Shown piece by piece: positions 11,967 through 24,777 of a stretch of 64,000 nucleotides of DNA. A program made the translations under genes and the position numbers. The stretch comes from Circinella umbellata (lineage: Eukaryota > Mucoromycota > Mucoromycetes > Mucorales > Lichtheimiaceae). A model generated the notes under the pieces. That model had not been told where the DNA came from. It worked only from the letters and a program-made list of their open reading frames with translations, and did no database searches. Each line of letters begins with the position of its first letter. The stretch's first letter is position 1. The stretch covers positions 62,001 to 126,000 of the forward strand of contig JAIWNF010000034.1 of the NCBI GenBank assembly GCA_025093555.1, read 5' to 3'.

Positions 11967-14388
11967 TTATTTACTCGACTTTTTTTTATCATCATCATCA
12001 TCTAATTCTTCAAATTTTCCTGATTGTTTAGCTTGAGTAATTGGATTTTCGACACTAAAAAAAAAGAGAGAGGTTAAAATATAACTTTGAGGTGGGGGGG
12101 GGGATTTTCTCTTATTATTTACCTTATGACACCATTTTTCTTTAAACGTTCAAATAATACAAATAAACGTTCGGCTTCACGTTCTTTTTCTTCATCTGTC
12201 ATATCTGCTAGACTAGGTCCATTGTTTTCTTCAGCAGAAACATATTGTCCAGTAATAGGATTGATATGTTTATTGGAGTCATCTGCTTCTGATCCTTGAG
12301 GTGGTTCCACAGCGATTCCTCGATTGACAAGAAATCCGATCGCGTTACCATATCCAACTTCTTGTGTAAATTGACCCGCTGATTTCCCACACACACACAC
12401 ACACAATTCATTAACACCCCCCCCCAAAAAAAAAAGAAATTAAAATAAATAAATTTATAACGTCATTAACGATTTATCTTTATTTAAAGAAATAAAATAA
12501 CCATATATATCTATACACACACACGTACACACGCGTCCTCCTTCTCCTCCTCCCCCCCCCACAAAAAGAAATACTCCAAATATAACTCTTTTTTTTTTGT
12601 GTTTTCTTACCATCTTCGTTGCACAATACAAATAAACATTCACAAATAGCGTCACGTGTTTGAGGTAACATAGTCGAAGTCATTAAACGAATCAATTGTG
12701 AAGATGTACTTTTACCACGATTTACAGGTAGTTTTCGGTCACTATATAAATATATTTCAATTAGTTCATAATAAATAATAAATAATAAATTCATTACTTA
12801 CGTTTCAGAAGGTAACATGTGTCTTTTAAAATATTCAACAAAATGAGGTTCTCCAGCAGCAACAATACGGATATTAAGAATAAGTGGTGACAAAGTAGCA
12901 TCGACGTTATAATTAGCTGCAGGGGATGAGGGAGAGGTTGTATCTAAATCATCAGGATCACCACTTGGAATCAAATAAGCAAGAGCACCTTGTAACATTT
13001 CACAAAAACGAGTGGATACGATATCTCTTCCAACGTCCAATGTTTCATGAAGTTCCCTTACTTTTGCATTCGCATACCAACTTTCTCTCATAATTATATA
13101 AGGGAATTGCATCAACACATGAAGTGCATGTGTATAAGGTGGTATGAGAGGCATAGGATATTGAATAGGAAATATAAATAAGATGGTTAAAACAGGTTCT
13201 AAACAACATTGAAATCGTCTTCCAACAGCTTCTTCGGCATCCTTGTCATTATTGGCAGAACGAATATCCAAAAGAATCAAATTAAATAATAATTTAAGCG
13301 CTTCATTGGTTACTGCTTGATTATTAATGATTCCAATTTGAGGTTCTTTTGCAACCAGTTTATCAATATTGGATGTAAGAACCTATAATAAATAAAAGAA
13401 ATGAGATAGGTTTGTAAATAATTAGTTTTTAAATCTAACACCAAGGGGGTGATACAAATAATTCATCCATAGAATTTTTTAAAATGAAGTATATATCTAT
13501 TTTCTCTTACATTTTGAAGAACGGGTTGAATATTAAGATGGATCAATTGTTGTACAATATCGGGATTGTTTACAGTCAAAAAGAATAAAATTCGGCACGT
13601 CAAAAATTGTGATTCAGTACTAAGTGTGAAAGATTCAAGAAGATGAAAACAAGCGACCACACCGTCATGTTCCACAACAAACTCTTTTGTGTTATCACAA
13701 AGTAATATACAATTGGATAAACACTTGAGTGCTTCTTGAGATGAATGATTATCTGTAAAACTACTCGGTGTTAAAAGACCACCTAATTTCATTAGGATTT
13801 GAATACCCTATATTATAAACTTAAACGTTAATCTTTTTTTTTTTTTTTTGCCATTATTCCTATTTGAAATAATTTCATGCAACGAATTGAAAAACTTCAC
13901 ACACACAAACACACTACAACACACGACAAAAGATATTAATATTTCTTACACGTTTTGAAAATAATTCATCGGATCCTTTTATTTCTCTTCCTAATGATTT
14001 CATTGTCTTTAATGCTTGAGTTGTAACTAAAATAATGATATGGTTTAATTCAATTAATAAATTGATGTCTCTCTTTATTATTTATTTTTTTAGCGGTTTA
14101 GTGTATATACCTTCTTCATTCCAACGACCTTGTTCAGGAAAAGTATTTAAATCGTCTAACAATGCAGTTACAAGAGGACCTTTTGTATCCAAGGGAATAC
14201 CTGGAAAGAAGGGGCGGGGGGGAGGGAAGAGAAAGGTTTAATCTTTTCATATGTTTAAACATGTCATTTCAATTAGAAGTTTATTTACTTGCAGCATCTC
14301 GTTCAATCTTGTTTAATACAGTGAATAGATCATTTGTATTAACTGAATGCCTTGACTCTTTATATTCTGCAAATAACATGGTATCCAT
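11967..14388 (-). CDS. RIC8: RIC8 (synembryn), chaperone and exchange factor for G-alpha subunits
   Basis: Cytosolic armadillo-like protein that folds G-alpha subunits and acts as a GTP-exchange factor for them. Exons on the minus strand: 14388-14289, 14200-14111, 14026-13950, 13807-13511, 13382-12802, 12741-12611, 12378-12123 and 12054-11967. Together they make 1620 nt, 539 residues. Family landmarks: EALKLLFNL, HFVEYFKRHMLPSE, DRKLPVNRG, LIRLMTSTM, ECLFVLCNED, VGYGNAIGFLVNRGI and the C-terminal NPITGQY...DEEKEREAERLFVLF. In-frame ATGs at 14400, 14388 and 14379 compete; 14388 is a choice, not a proof. The gene is divergent from the thioesterase gene, with about 290 bp between their starts. 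Confidence 0.88.
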
Positions 14389-14681
14389 AAAAAAAAACAT
14401 TAAAGAAGAGAAAGGAAGTAGGAGGGAGAGAGAGAGAGAGAGAAAGAGAGGAGTTAATAAAAAGCAAAATAGAGTGCTCTCCTTTTTTTTTTTTTTTTGG
14501 TTCCTCGGTTTGAATGGGTTACGCAGAAACCAACTCTATTGAAATCTTATTTATATATTCGGTAAAATTATTATTTTATTTGGAGTTAGAAAAAAGAAAA
14601 CGTTTTTACACGTATACACTTTAAAAATAACATTAGGAAGAGGCAAGCACACACACACACAATAATAATATATAATATATA
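14389..14681. promoter_or_regulatory. Shared upstream region of RIC8 and acyl-protein thioesterase
   Basis: Divergent intergenic stretch of ~290 bp with a purine-rich (ga)n run (14423-14450), a poly-T run and a CA repeat next to the thioesterase start. It is a likely bidirectional promoter by position only; no defined site is claimed. Confidence 0.45.
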
Positions 14682-15919
14682 ATGTCAATACGTTCATTAT
14701 CAACTACCATTTTTTTAATTCTTACTAGTTTTATTATATTATTTTTTATATATTCATTTCAATTATCATCACCATTACAACAAAAACAACAACAGGTTTC
14801 AAAATTAACCATGGCAACTACACTTACATCCGTCGTTGTTGGCGCTAAAGCTAAACATACTGCCACCGTTTTTTGGCTCCATGGACTTGGTGATAGTGGT
14901 GCAGGGTAATAGAATAAAAAAAAAAAAAAAAAAAAAAGGGCTTGATAAGTTTTTATTTTTAAACTAACTGTTGTCTCCCTCCTCCCCCTTTTTTAGTTGG
15001 TCATTTTTAGCTGAAGAACTTTCAGGTTTATTTCCTCACATTAAATGGATTTTACCTAACGCGTAAGTTTATAAAAAATTGATGATCTAAAATAGATCTA
15101 TCTTTACTGAACTAAATATTTTTTTTTATATTAAATCTAGTCCCAGTATACCTATTACTCTTAACCAAGGCATGCGTATGCCAGGTATGTGAAAATATAA
15201 ATATTATTTATTTAAATAGGATGGGAAATCTAAAAACGTATATTAATATATATATATTTTATAGGATGGTTTGATTTAACTGGATTGGATCGTTCTAGTC
15301 TTTCTAATGAAGATGAAAAGGGTATTTTATCTTCTTTGACTGCAGGTAAAGAAAATATGACATTTCTATATATAAGAAAAGCAAAATAGTAGAGAAAGTT
15401 TGCGCACATAAAGTTAATGAAGTATATATATATATATATAAATAGTCAATGGATTGATTCGTCAAGAAGTGGATAATGGTATTCCAAGTGATAGAATTGT
15501 TGTTGGTGGATTCTCTCAAGGTTGTGTTATTTCATTATTAACGGGTCTCACATCAGAATATAAATTTGGTGGTGTTATTGGTTGTAGTGGTTGGTTAGCT
15601 CTTTCTGAAAAATTCCCTTCGGTAAGAAAAAAAACGATCATCCTTTATAAAGTAATAATAATAAGAAGAATACTAAATGAATTTTAATAATTAGATGGCA
15701 TCTGAAGCAAATAAAAAGACACCTGTTCTTATGTGTCATGGAGATTCAGATCCTGTCGTACAATATTCGTATGGTAAAGAATCAGCAAGTGTTCTTGAAA
15801 ATCTTGGTTATAATATCAAATTCAATACATATCGTGGTCTAGTTCATTCTGCAAGTCCACAAGAACTTCAAGATATTGCCAGCTTTTTAAAAGAACGTTT
15901 ACCACCTGTTTCTGCTTAA
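14682..15919 (+). CDS. Acyl-protein thioesterase 1 / lysophospholipase-like alpha/beta hydrolase
   Basis: Removes palmitate from S-acylated proteins such as Ras and G-alpha, and has lysophospholipase activity in the family. Exons: 14682-14905, 14997-15062, 15141-15184, 15265-15345, 15446-15621 and 15695-15919, giving 816 nt, 271 residues. The catalytic triad is visible: Ser162 in GFSQG, Asp216 in HGDSDPVV and His248 in GLVHSAS. HGLGDSG supplies the oxyanion-hole region. Usual family members start near MATTLTSVVVGAKAK, here Met44 at 14811 in a good ccATGg context. An upstream in-frame ATG (14682) adds 43 residues with a hydrophobic segment (about residues 8-28), a possible signal anchor. Two start sites, membrane and cytosolic, are therefore possible. 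Confidence 0.9.
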
Positions 15920-16173
15920 TTTTTTCTTTTTTTATATAGAAATGATTTGTTTGTACTTCTTTTTTTTTTTTTGTACCTTTTTTTGACAGCGTTCGGATTT
16001 CCTAATAAAGCATTAGACCAGCAAGTTTTTTTCGTTACGCGAACTTGCACCCGGGTTTTTTTTTTTTTCTTGTTCTTTATTTCTTTATTACTTTCTTTAT
16101 AACTTTTCTTTTGTTTTTTTTTTTTGCCTTTTGTTTTTGTTGTTTACTTTTTTTTCTTTTTATATTAAATATT

Positions 16174-16593
16174 ATGATATCTGAACAACACTATCGAAGA
16201 AAAAGTAGACAATATCCACCTTCTATTCCTGCTGCCACACTTTTGGCAACAGATAGTTATCCATTTGTTAAAAGAAGAATACCTGTAGCTCCATTAATAC
16301 GTCTTTCTGGTATAGATCGATTATCATATCAGCAACAACCATTTCATCAACCCTCTTATTCAACAACAGAACAACAACTAAGACCACAAACACCACCTCC
16401 TGCTTATGCTGGTACATTACCACCGAGATATGAAGAAGTAGTTATAAATCATTCTGATGATGATAATATACCATTATTCCAACTACAACAACAACAACAA
16501 AGAAAATATCTTGATCAAATTATTATAGATGATGAATACGAAACACTTGACCGAGTGCAGCAACGTTTAAAATCAACTGCACATAACAAGTAA
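16174..16593 (+). CDS. Hypothetical 139-residue protein with two PPxY motifs
   Basis: Intronless ORF beginning ATG ATA TCT (16174) after a T-rich leader. It is basic at the N-terminus, then Gln/Pro-rich. PPAY (75-78) and PPRY (83-86) fit the WW-domain ligand consensus PPxY, so binding to a NEDD4/Rsp5-type ubiquitin ligase is a reasonable inference. A QQQQQQ tract and an acidic patch (IIIDDEYE) follow. No domain is recognised and no signal peptide or membrane span is seen. It starts 254 bp after the thioesterase stop on the same strand. I do not recognise the family; the moderate confidence reflects clean composition and a real-looking 3' end. Confidence 0.6.
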   Translation: MISEQHYRRKSRQYPPSIPAATLLATDSYPFVKRRIPVAPLIRLSGIDRLSYQQQPFHQPSYSTTEQQLRPQTPPPAYAGTLPPRYEEVVINHSDDDNIPLFQLQQQQQRKYLDQIIIDDEYETLDRVQQRLKSTAHNK

Positions 16594-16909
16594 TAAATTC
16601 TGTATTCCCCCCCCCCACACACACACACACCACACACTCACTCACTCACTCACACATCTTAAAAACATGTCGAAACCTTGTTTTTTTTTGCACGACATCA
16701 CATTCCCATCAGATCCTTTCATAATAATAACAATAATCCCCTCCTCGATTTTTTTTTGTATCATAGTCATTTTTTAGTATCTCTTTTTTTGTTTAATCCA
16801 TTGTTTTTTTTTAAATCCTTTTTCTTTATCCTTTTTGTAATTTTTTTATTATTATTTTAAAAGAAAAAAAAACCCCATTAAACACGATAGTCTAATTCTT
16901 TTTTAATTT
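16594..16909. other. Convergent 3' region between the PPxY ORF and ISY1
   Basis: No gene. A C-run followed by CA/CACT repeats (16606-16655), then long T-rich stretches that probably contain both 3' UTRs and poly(A) signals. Confidence 0.5.
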
Positions 16910-18240
16910 TTATTGTTGGCCAATAAGTTCTTTTGTTTCTTGTTCATTTTTTGCCAAGTCATCCGAGACATATTTGTCCATAAGCTAATAATAGAAACAA
17001 TTTTTTTTTACTCAGCATTTTTCATTTATCAAAAAAACTAGCATAAAAAAAAAACAAAACTTTACCTCTTGCCGTCGACGATTCACCAAATATTCTTCAA
17101 TCTGTTTACGATCGGGTATAGGTCCATCTAATATATATCCACTAGTATCAACATCCATGGTTGTTTCTTCTTCTTTTATATCTTCTTGTTCTGATAATTC
17201 TTCTAAAAGTTCTTTTTCTTGTTCTAATTCATATTTTAATAAATCACCATCTTCTTCATCACGATAACCATAATAATCTGCATCAATATTACGATAAAGT
17301 TCTGTTCTTGAACGTGATACTTTTTCAGGTTCTATATATTTTAAAACATGTGAGATATTGTTTATGGGAAGATCTCTTTTACCACTAGCCCCCACTTATT
17401 TATAAAGAATGGAATTTTTACCTTCAGTTTCAAAAAGTTCTCTTACACCAGGTAAATCGCGTGCACGTCCAAAATATCTAAAATCCTCATGATCAGTTTT
17501 TTTCTCTTCTTCCTGCCTTTTTCATATTATATCATTTTTCTTACTTATATCCTCTATTTCCAGGTACTTCTTTTCCTTCACTATCAAGTATTTTTGCTGA
17601 ACTCTATATATATATATATAATAGAATATGAATAACTCCCAATTCTCTGTTTTTTCCAACAATAAAATAATAATACTTACATAATAATTGGCACCACCTA
17701 ATTGTTTTATCCGTTTTTCCCAATGATATTTTTCTCTTAAAAGTTTATTAATTTCGTCATTCAAATCACGTACTTGATAATCAGATAAACTTGCTAAATA
17801 TATATATATATATATAATCACCCATAACCCAAGTTAATAATTCAAAATCACTAATCCTTATCATGTATATATATATATATATAACGAAATTTACCATCTT
17901 GAATCTTGGATACTTTTCTTGAAACTTCACCCAAAATTTGACGTCGCCATTTTTCACATTCACCTACAGTATCTACATTAGAAGCCATGGCAGGTCGACG
18001 TTCTTTCTTTCTGACAAGACCTAATTCCGCGGCTTGTGCCTCACGGAATCGATATAACATAGATTGTGCTTTTTCTTCATTACGCGCCTATAAAATAAAT
18101 AAAATAATCGCATCATCCATAATTTTTTTTATTAATAAAAAGAAGCACTTTTTCACATCATTGGATTCAATTTATAAAGGAGGAAAGGGAGGGAGTTTCT
18201 TTTGATTTAGATTTGAATGTGTGTTTTGTATATGTACCAT
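16910..18240 (-). CDS. ISY1: ISY1, pre-mRNA splicing factor of the NineTeen complex
   Basis: Spliceosome protein that acts around the first catalytic step. Exons on the minus strand: 18240-18238, 18087-17895, 17793-17681, 17603-17545, 17477-17422, 17394-17066 and 16984-16910; 828 nt, 275 residues. The opening M-ARNEEKAQSMLYRFREAQ matches ISY1 well only if the ATG is a separate 3-nt exon (18238-18240) spliced to GCGCGT at 18087. Further landmarks: ERRPAMASNV, CEKWRRQI, EKRIKQLGGANYY, RGYKYFGRARDLPGVRELFE, and DADYYGYRDE. The C-terminal half is acidic and Glu-rich. Human and yeast homologues are about 235-285 residues, so length fits. Confidence 0.88.
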
Positions 18241-19295
18241 GATGAATATATATGATTTGGTTTTTTTTAATGAGAGATCGAAACTTTTTTTTACAAGTCA
18301 ATTTTTTTTTTCTTCTATCTGACTATTAAAAAAAATAACTTTAGGCATAAAAATATATACCCTTTCATAACAACGGTCATGGTGATATACAGTTAATATT
18401 CATCTATTCAGAACGAGAAAAAACTATTTATTCTATACTATGTAAAACAATTAAAACCTTTGAATTTTACTACTCTTTTTCTAAATATACCCAATATATA
18501 TAGGAAATTGAAGATGTAGTCATGGCACCCAAAAATGGTATCACTTTCAATAGGCTGATTTAGATAATGATAGCAGCTCTGTGAATTACTTTGTAAATAA
18601 GGTTTCACTTAGTACCATTTATATATGGGCCGTCTGAATGTTGGTGGGGTGGGGAAATGATAACTTGATGTATACATGTATATAACAAAGGTAATATTAT
18701 ATGAATAAATAAAAGACTATTCAATCATCAATAGGATACCATATATCTAGCGTTTCTTACAAAATTTTAAAGTAGTCTTATAAACACACACATCTAATTT
18801 TAATATTAGTTGCGTTGCCGTGGCAACAGTGTGAAAAAAACCAAAATGATGTTAAAATATAACGATCATCAATACGATATATATAAATATAGTCAGTAAT
18901 ATTAAAAGTTTATAGTAATTGATAATAGTATATATATATATATATATATATATGTAAAACAAATAAAAGGATTGACAATTTAAATTTGTTCCGTTGATAA
19001 GATTAAAATACTGTCTACTATTGTTTAATTTTGTGAACTTTTGAAGTCAATACAAGGTTTTTGTGTGATCATCACATATTTCCTTTCTAAAAACAATATC
19101 ACGCGTTACATATGTAAAAAAAAAAGTCACCTGTTTATGTCAAGAAAATGATATATTTATTCTTTTAATGAACCTAATTAAAAATCATTTCAAAGATAAT
19201 TTTTTTTATTATTTATTTGATAATGAATGGGGAGGAAAGGGAAGGGAGGTTAATATGGTTAATTGTATGTACACGTTTTTATTTTTATTTTTTGC
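18241..19295. other. Intergenic between ISY1 and IF1
   Basis: No gene supported. AT-rich with a (TA)n tract at about 18931-18952. It contains the ISY1 promoter and the 3' region of IF1. Confidence 0.5.
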
Positions 19296-19651
19296 TTATT
19301 GCTTCTTTCCAGCCGATTTTTTCAATGCTTCCAAATCTTTTTCAAGATTAGCAGTAGCTTCTTTTTGTTTATCCAATGCTTCATGTAATGCCTTGATTTT
19401 TTCAGCATCCTAAAAAGAAAATATTTATTATTTAATCATTTTCTTTTCTTTCTTTATATATATATATATATATATAAAAGACTTACATGTGAACGAGCCC
19501 ATTGATTTTCTACAGCTTTTTCTTTATCACTAAAACCTCCTTTTGCACTTGCAGTAGCACCTGCACTACCAGTAGTAAAGTCAGAATACAAACGACGAGA
19601 TACTAAAGTAATCGAACGTCTTGGAATAACAATAATACTTCTTGACATCAT
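19296..19651 (-). CDS. INH1: Mitochondrial F1F0-ATPase inhibitor protein (IF1/INH1)
   Basis: Small matrix protein that blocks ATP hydrolysis by F1-ATPase when the membrane potential falls. Two exons, 19651-19487 and 19409-19296, give 279 nt, 92 residues. The first ~25 residues are basic and Ser/Arg-rich without acids (MMSRSIIVIPRRSITLVSRR), a mitochondrial targeting sequence. The inhibitory core FSDKEKAVENQWARSHDAEK (about 40-59) is the family signature, followed by a coiled coil (LHEALDKQKEATANLEKDL). Either Met1 or Met2 could start translation. The gene is divergent from VAC14. Confidence 0.92.
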
Positions 19652-20243
19652 CTTTTATTATTTATTGAATTGGTCTGGTCTGTGTGTGTGTGTGTGTGAA
19701 AAAAAAGGATAAAAAAGAAAGAAAGAGAAACAAAAAAATGATGGGCTTTTTTTTTATTTTTTTTTTGTGTCTATTTTTTCCCTTTTTATGAAACTTTTTG
19801 CATTAGCCAATCATAAAATTTGTTTATGCAAATAATTTGTTCTTTAACTCGTTTTTATATAATTGTTCGGAGCTTCTTTTTTAATAATAATAATAATAAA
19901 ATTCGCGCCACTTATTTTAATTGTTGATAAGATGAAACATACAACACATAACAACACACACTTATTTTAACCCTTTCTTTTATTAGAGTTCATGTAATAA
20001 CTGCTTAACCCCCATTTCCACCTAAACTCTCCCCACAAACACACCCCAAAAATAAATATAATAGCAATTTTCTCACTCTCTCTCTTTTTCTTTTACTTTT
20101 TCAGTTTTTTTTTTTATCGCAATACTTCCCCCACCCCTTTCTTTTTTCTTTTTCTTTTTCTTTTCAGGGACAAACTCGACATTACAACTCTCTTTATTTT
20201 TTATCAAGTATTCAACAAAAGTTAAAAAAGGAAATTTTTGTAA
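19652..20243. promoter_or_regulatory. Divergent IF1 / VAC14 upstream region
   Basis: Contains TTAGCCAATCA with a CCAAT pentamer at 19807-19811, about 156 bp upstream of the IF1 start. CCAAT is the site of the fungal HAP complex, which often controls mitochondrial genes; function here is inference. Close to VAC14 lies a long C/T tract (about 20068-20165), a common feature of fungal promoters, and GT/CA microsatellite runs occur near IF1. Confidence 0.4.
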
Positions 20244-23200
20244 ATGAAAACGAGTGTTTTTTCACCTACTGTCATTCGAGAATTGACAGACAAAACGTAT
20301 GATCGTCGTAAAGTAGCTGCGTTAGAAGTAGAAAGGTAATATATATAAAATAATACTTAATTGGTGTAACAAAAAGGGGGAGAGGACTTTTTTTTTTATT
20401 AATAAGAATACTTTTTCTTTATAGTCTAGTGAAACAAAATAAAGAAAGTCGAGAACAAGTGATTGATATTATTCAAGAACTTGTGAATGATTTTGTTTAT
20501 TCTGACTCTCCTCATGCTCAATGTGGTGGACTTATTAGTTTGGCAGCAACAGCTATTGCTTTAGGCTCGGTAAGAAATAAAAAAAGAAAAATATAATTGA
20601 AACAAATTAATAATTTATTTATTTATTTTTTTTTTGTTGTAGAGTGTAGCTGAATATCTTGATATCGTAGTCCCACCTATCTTATTATGTTTAGATAGTA
20701 AAGAATCAAGAGTTCGTTATTACGCATGTGAATGCATGTATAATGTCGCCAAAGTTTCTAAAGGAGAATTACTTTATTTTTTTAATGGTATTTTTGAAGC
20801 ACAATGCATGGTAACGTATCTTTTTTAAAGAAAGAGGACGGGAAAAAAAGGGGGGGAGGGGAAGCGGTTATGTTGAGTGAAAAAAAAAATTGAAATCCTT
20901 TTTTTTATAGCTTGCAGATGATAAAGAACAATCTGTACGTAATGGTCGAGAAATCTTGGATCGAATCATTAAAGAAATTGTATATGAATTATCAGCCACT
21001 TATGTATCCCCTTATCATCATCATGAGAATAAGCAACAACAACAACAAGAACAAGGAGAAAATGGATCAAAAAAAGCATTTTCGTTATCCAAATTTATAC
21101 CCATTTTACGTCGTCATGTTTATACGAGTAATCCATATGAACGAATTTATGTCATGTCTTGGATTGGGCTTTTAGATTCTGTTCCAGAACTTAATCTTGT
21201 ATGGTATTTACCTGATTTTCTTGATGGTATTATTCGATATTTAACTGATACCCGTCATAATATTCGTGCCAATGCTCGATTATTACTTGCTCAATTTTTT
21301 CAAGAAATTCAATTTATTTCAAGACAAAATGAAGATGAAGGAGTTGCTATGTTACAAAAACAACGTACCAATAATAACAAAGATTCATCCAATAATGAAA
21401 CGACACTTGATCATTCTACTCAAGAAGATCAACAAAATAAAACGTTGTCGTCATCATCATCATCAACAACAACAGGAATACCAGTCAAACAACTTCAATA
21501 CGATCGACTCGTGGATATATTAATTCAACATATATCCTCCACAAAAGAAGAAATTCAACGTACAGCACTACAATGGATGATTGAATTTATTGCTGCGGCA
21601 AAACCAGTGGTGATTCAATTTACACCTCGTATTGTACATGCGGTTTTACCCTTATTAGAACATTCAGTACCTACTATTAGTTCGTTTGCCATGGAAACCA
21701 ATAGAAATTTACAAAAACTTGTATTAAATTATTCATCTACAACACAAACAATCGTTCATCCTGTTCCAAGTCTCAGTGATCCTTCAACAACAACACCAGA
21801 AAAAGGACCCATAAGAAAACCATCATCAGAAAAACCAATTATCACCATGACAACAAAAACCACGGGTGGACCTATTTTGTTACGTAGGGCGTATAGATCG
21901 GACATTGGACACACGAGTATCACGAGACCAAAAAATGGCGAGTTGTTTGATTATTCCTTGACTGTCACAAATCTTAAACATCAATTTCTTAATGAACATG
22001 AACAAACACGATTAGCTAGTCTGGAATGGTTATTATTATTACACAAAAAAGCACCCAACAAGGTATAGAAAAAAAAAGAAGTGAGGGATTTCTAGTTGTG
22101 GGGAGGGATTTTTTTTTTTTTTTTTTTTTTGGTGAGAGAAATCATGGAACCTTATGGCTAAATTGAAGTAATATATAATTCTTAGGTATTAGCATCCATG
22201 AATAGTATTCTTTCCGACTTATTAAAAACATTATCAGATCCATCGGAAGAGGTAATATATTAAAAAGTTGGAAAGGGGACTGAGATTGCATTATTAAAAT
22301 GATAAGGAAAAATTAGAGTTGAGGAAGGGAGAGAGGTTTTTTTTTTTTGTTTTACGAAGGAGAAAATGTATATTTGGTTTAGTTCTAAACTTTTTTGGTT
22401 CACATAAATATAGGTGGTGCATCGTGACCTTGAACTTTTAGCACAAATAGCAAGTGATTCGGATGAGGATGGATTTTATATTTTTGTTAAAAAATTATTA
22501 TTATTATTTGAAAAAGATCAGCGATTATTAGAGTCACGAGGTAGTTTAATCATCAGACAACTTTGCATACATTTGGATGTGGAAAAAATGTATTTTACTA
22601 TGGCAACGATACTTCTTCAGAAGGATCAGGTAAGGTATCTTTCATATATCTAGGTCTGTGTAGGTGTGTATAAAAATATATTTTTTTAAATGTTTTTGTG
22701 TTTCATTTCAAAAAATTTGTTATGATTAGGATATGCGATTTGCGAGTATGATGGTACAAAACTTGAATATCATTATGATTACTTCTTCTGAAATGAATTG
22801 TTTAAGAAAACAATTACGGAGTTTAGATACAAAAGTAAGTATGTGCTAGTGTGTAAGGGATTGAATGAAAATAACCTTTTTTTTTATTTATTGTTATTAT
22901 TATTATTATAGCATGGACAACAATTATTTTTGACATTATTTCAATCATGGTCACATAATGCGATAGCTGCATTCTCTTTATCATTAATAGCTCAAGCTTA
23001 TGAACTTGCATCTAACATGTTACAGGTTTTGTGAGTAATAATAATATGTTCAAATATTGAATAGTTACCTAGTAGTATAGATGTGTTAGATTTTTCCCTC
23101 TCTTTGGTTTTTTTTTTTTCGCAAGTTTTTTAGTAATAATTTGCAAAACCAAAATCATGTATATAGTGCGGAATTAGATATAACAGTGAATATGTTAATT

Positions 23201-23741
23201 CAATTGGATCAATTGGTACAGTTATTAGAATCACCTGCATTTACATGTAAGTTTTCTTAATAAAATAAAAAATACGTAGGATGGATATAAAAAAAAAAGA
23301 CTAATAAAAAGTAATAGACCTTCGATTACAATTATTGGAACCAGATAGATACCCTTATTTGTTTAAATGTTTATATGGTATATTTATGCTTTTACCACAA
23401 TCATCTGCATTCAGTACATTGCGTAGTCGACTTAATAGTGCATCCTCTTTAGGATTTTTACATGTTATGCCAAAGAGGTAATAGATAACTCTTCTTTTTT
23501 TTTTACCCCAATGAAAATACCCATGGTAATTTACTAACTTATAAAATATACACATACAAAAAAAAAACAAAATAGTAATATTAATAACAACACTATTACT
23601 ATACCACGCAATACAAAATCATCATCATCATCATCACCACATTCTAATAATACAAAACATTCTACAGAAACAATTAATTTTAATGATTTACTATCTCATT
23701 TTGAAACTGTACAACAAAATCATCAAAACAAACGACATTAG
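20244..23741 (+). CDS. VAC14: VAC14, scaffold of the Fab1/PIKfyve PI(3,5)P2 kinase complex
   Basis: HEAT-repeat scaffold that holds the Fab1 kinase and Fig4 phosphatase at the vacuole or late endosome. Exons: 20244-20335, 20425-20569, 20643-20810, 20911-22062, 22186-22251, 22414-22629, 22730-22834, 22912-23030, 23167-23246, 23318-23477 and 23576-23741; 2469 nt, 822 residues. Landmarks: N-terminal [37 protein letters not shown], then [19 protein letters not shown] and [20 protein letters not shown] of the central region. The C-terminal half has [17 protein letters not shown] (Fig4-binding part). Low-complexity Asn/Gln/Ser/Thr insertions sit in the big exon (about 21350-21480 and 21735-21850). 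The tail is Ser/Asn/His-rich. Family identity is secure. Confidence 0.92.
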
Positions 23742-24026
23742 TTACTTGACACATAGTTCTCTCGCTCTCTCTCTCTCTATATATATATATATCCAATTTC
23801 AATGCACATATATCAAACATAATAAAAAAAGAACCCCTCTTTTATATATATATATACTTATATTTATATACGAGAAAACAAATGAATTAAGTTGAAAAAA
23901 ATGAGGGAAGGGGGGGATGTTGAAGATTTTACAATAGACTAAAAAAATTATAAAGAGAGAGAGAGAGAGAGTGGGTGGGTATGGTGTAGAGATCGGAAAG
24001 ACGAAGAGGAAAATTTTATAAATCTT

Positions 24027-24746
24027 TTACAAAGTGGACACTTTTTTATCTTGTTGCTGAATTCTTGCTTCTTCCCATAACGTTTTACCAGAACAAGCAC
24101 AAATCTTTTTCATATTTTCAAAAGCACCTGCACTTCTTGCAATAATACCACAAAGAACACCAGGACCACTATTACCATCCCATTTGGATTCTTTTGTTCC
24201 TTGTTTACCCAAATCATCTTTGTTTTGACTAATCACCATACTACGACCAATGATATCCCATACTTTGACACGCGTACTTTCAATGACTAAATCACCCCAT
24301 CCATTTTCATCTACAAGAACATTACCCAAATCACCCACATGACCTGTTTCTGGATCACCATGATCCACGTCGGTAGGATTGAAATGATCGCCTGTAGATA
24401 ACCATCCACGCGAAATGTCACCTAATTCATGAATATGAACACCATGTTCACCTGGTGCTAATCCTTCCACTGTTAAATCAATTAAGCACGTTTCTTCATC
24501 GATTTGTACAAAGCGTGCAAGACCATTGGTTCCTTTGGGTAAAGTTTCAGATGGATTACTACCATAAATATCAAAGATACAAACGGCAGCACCAGAATGA
24601 CCTTGACCATCCGAAACACCTTGACCACGAATAATTACGGTACGACCAGTATCTTTAAGTGCTCGAGATATTTGGGAGGGTGCCACTATAGATAAAGATA
24701 GGATATATATATTAGTTATTATTATTATTATTTATTATTAATTGAA

Positions 24747-24777
<31 letters not shown>

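Noticed and set aside
21266..21523. ORF within VAC14
   Set aside because: Out-of-frame with the conserved VAC14 exon.
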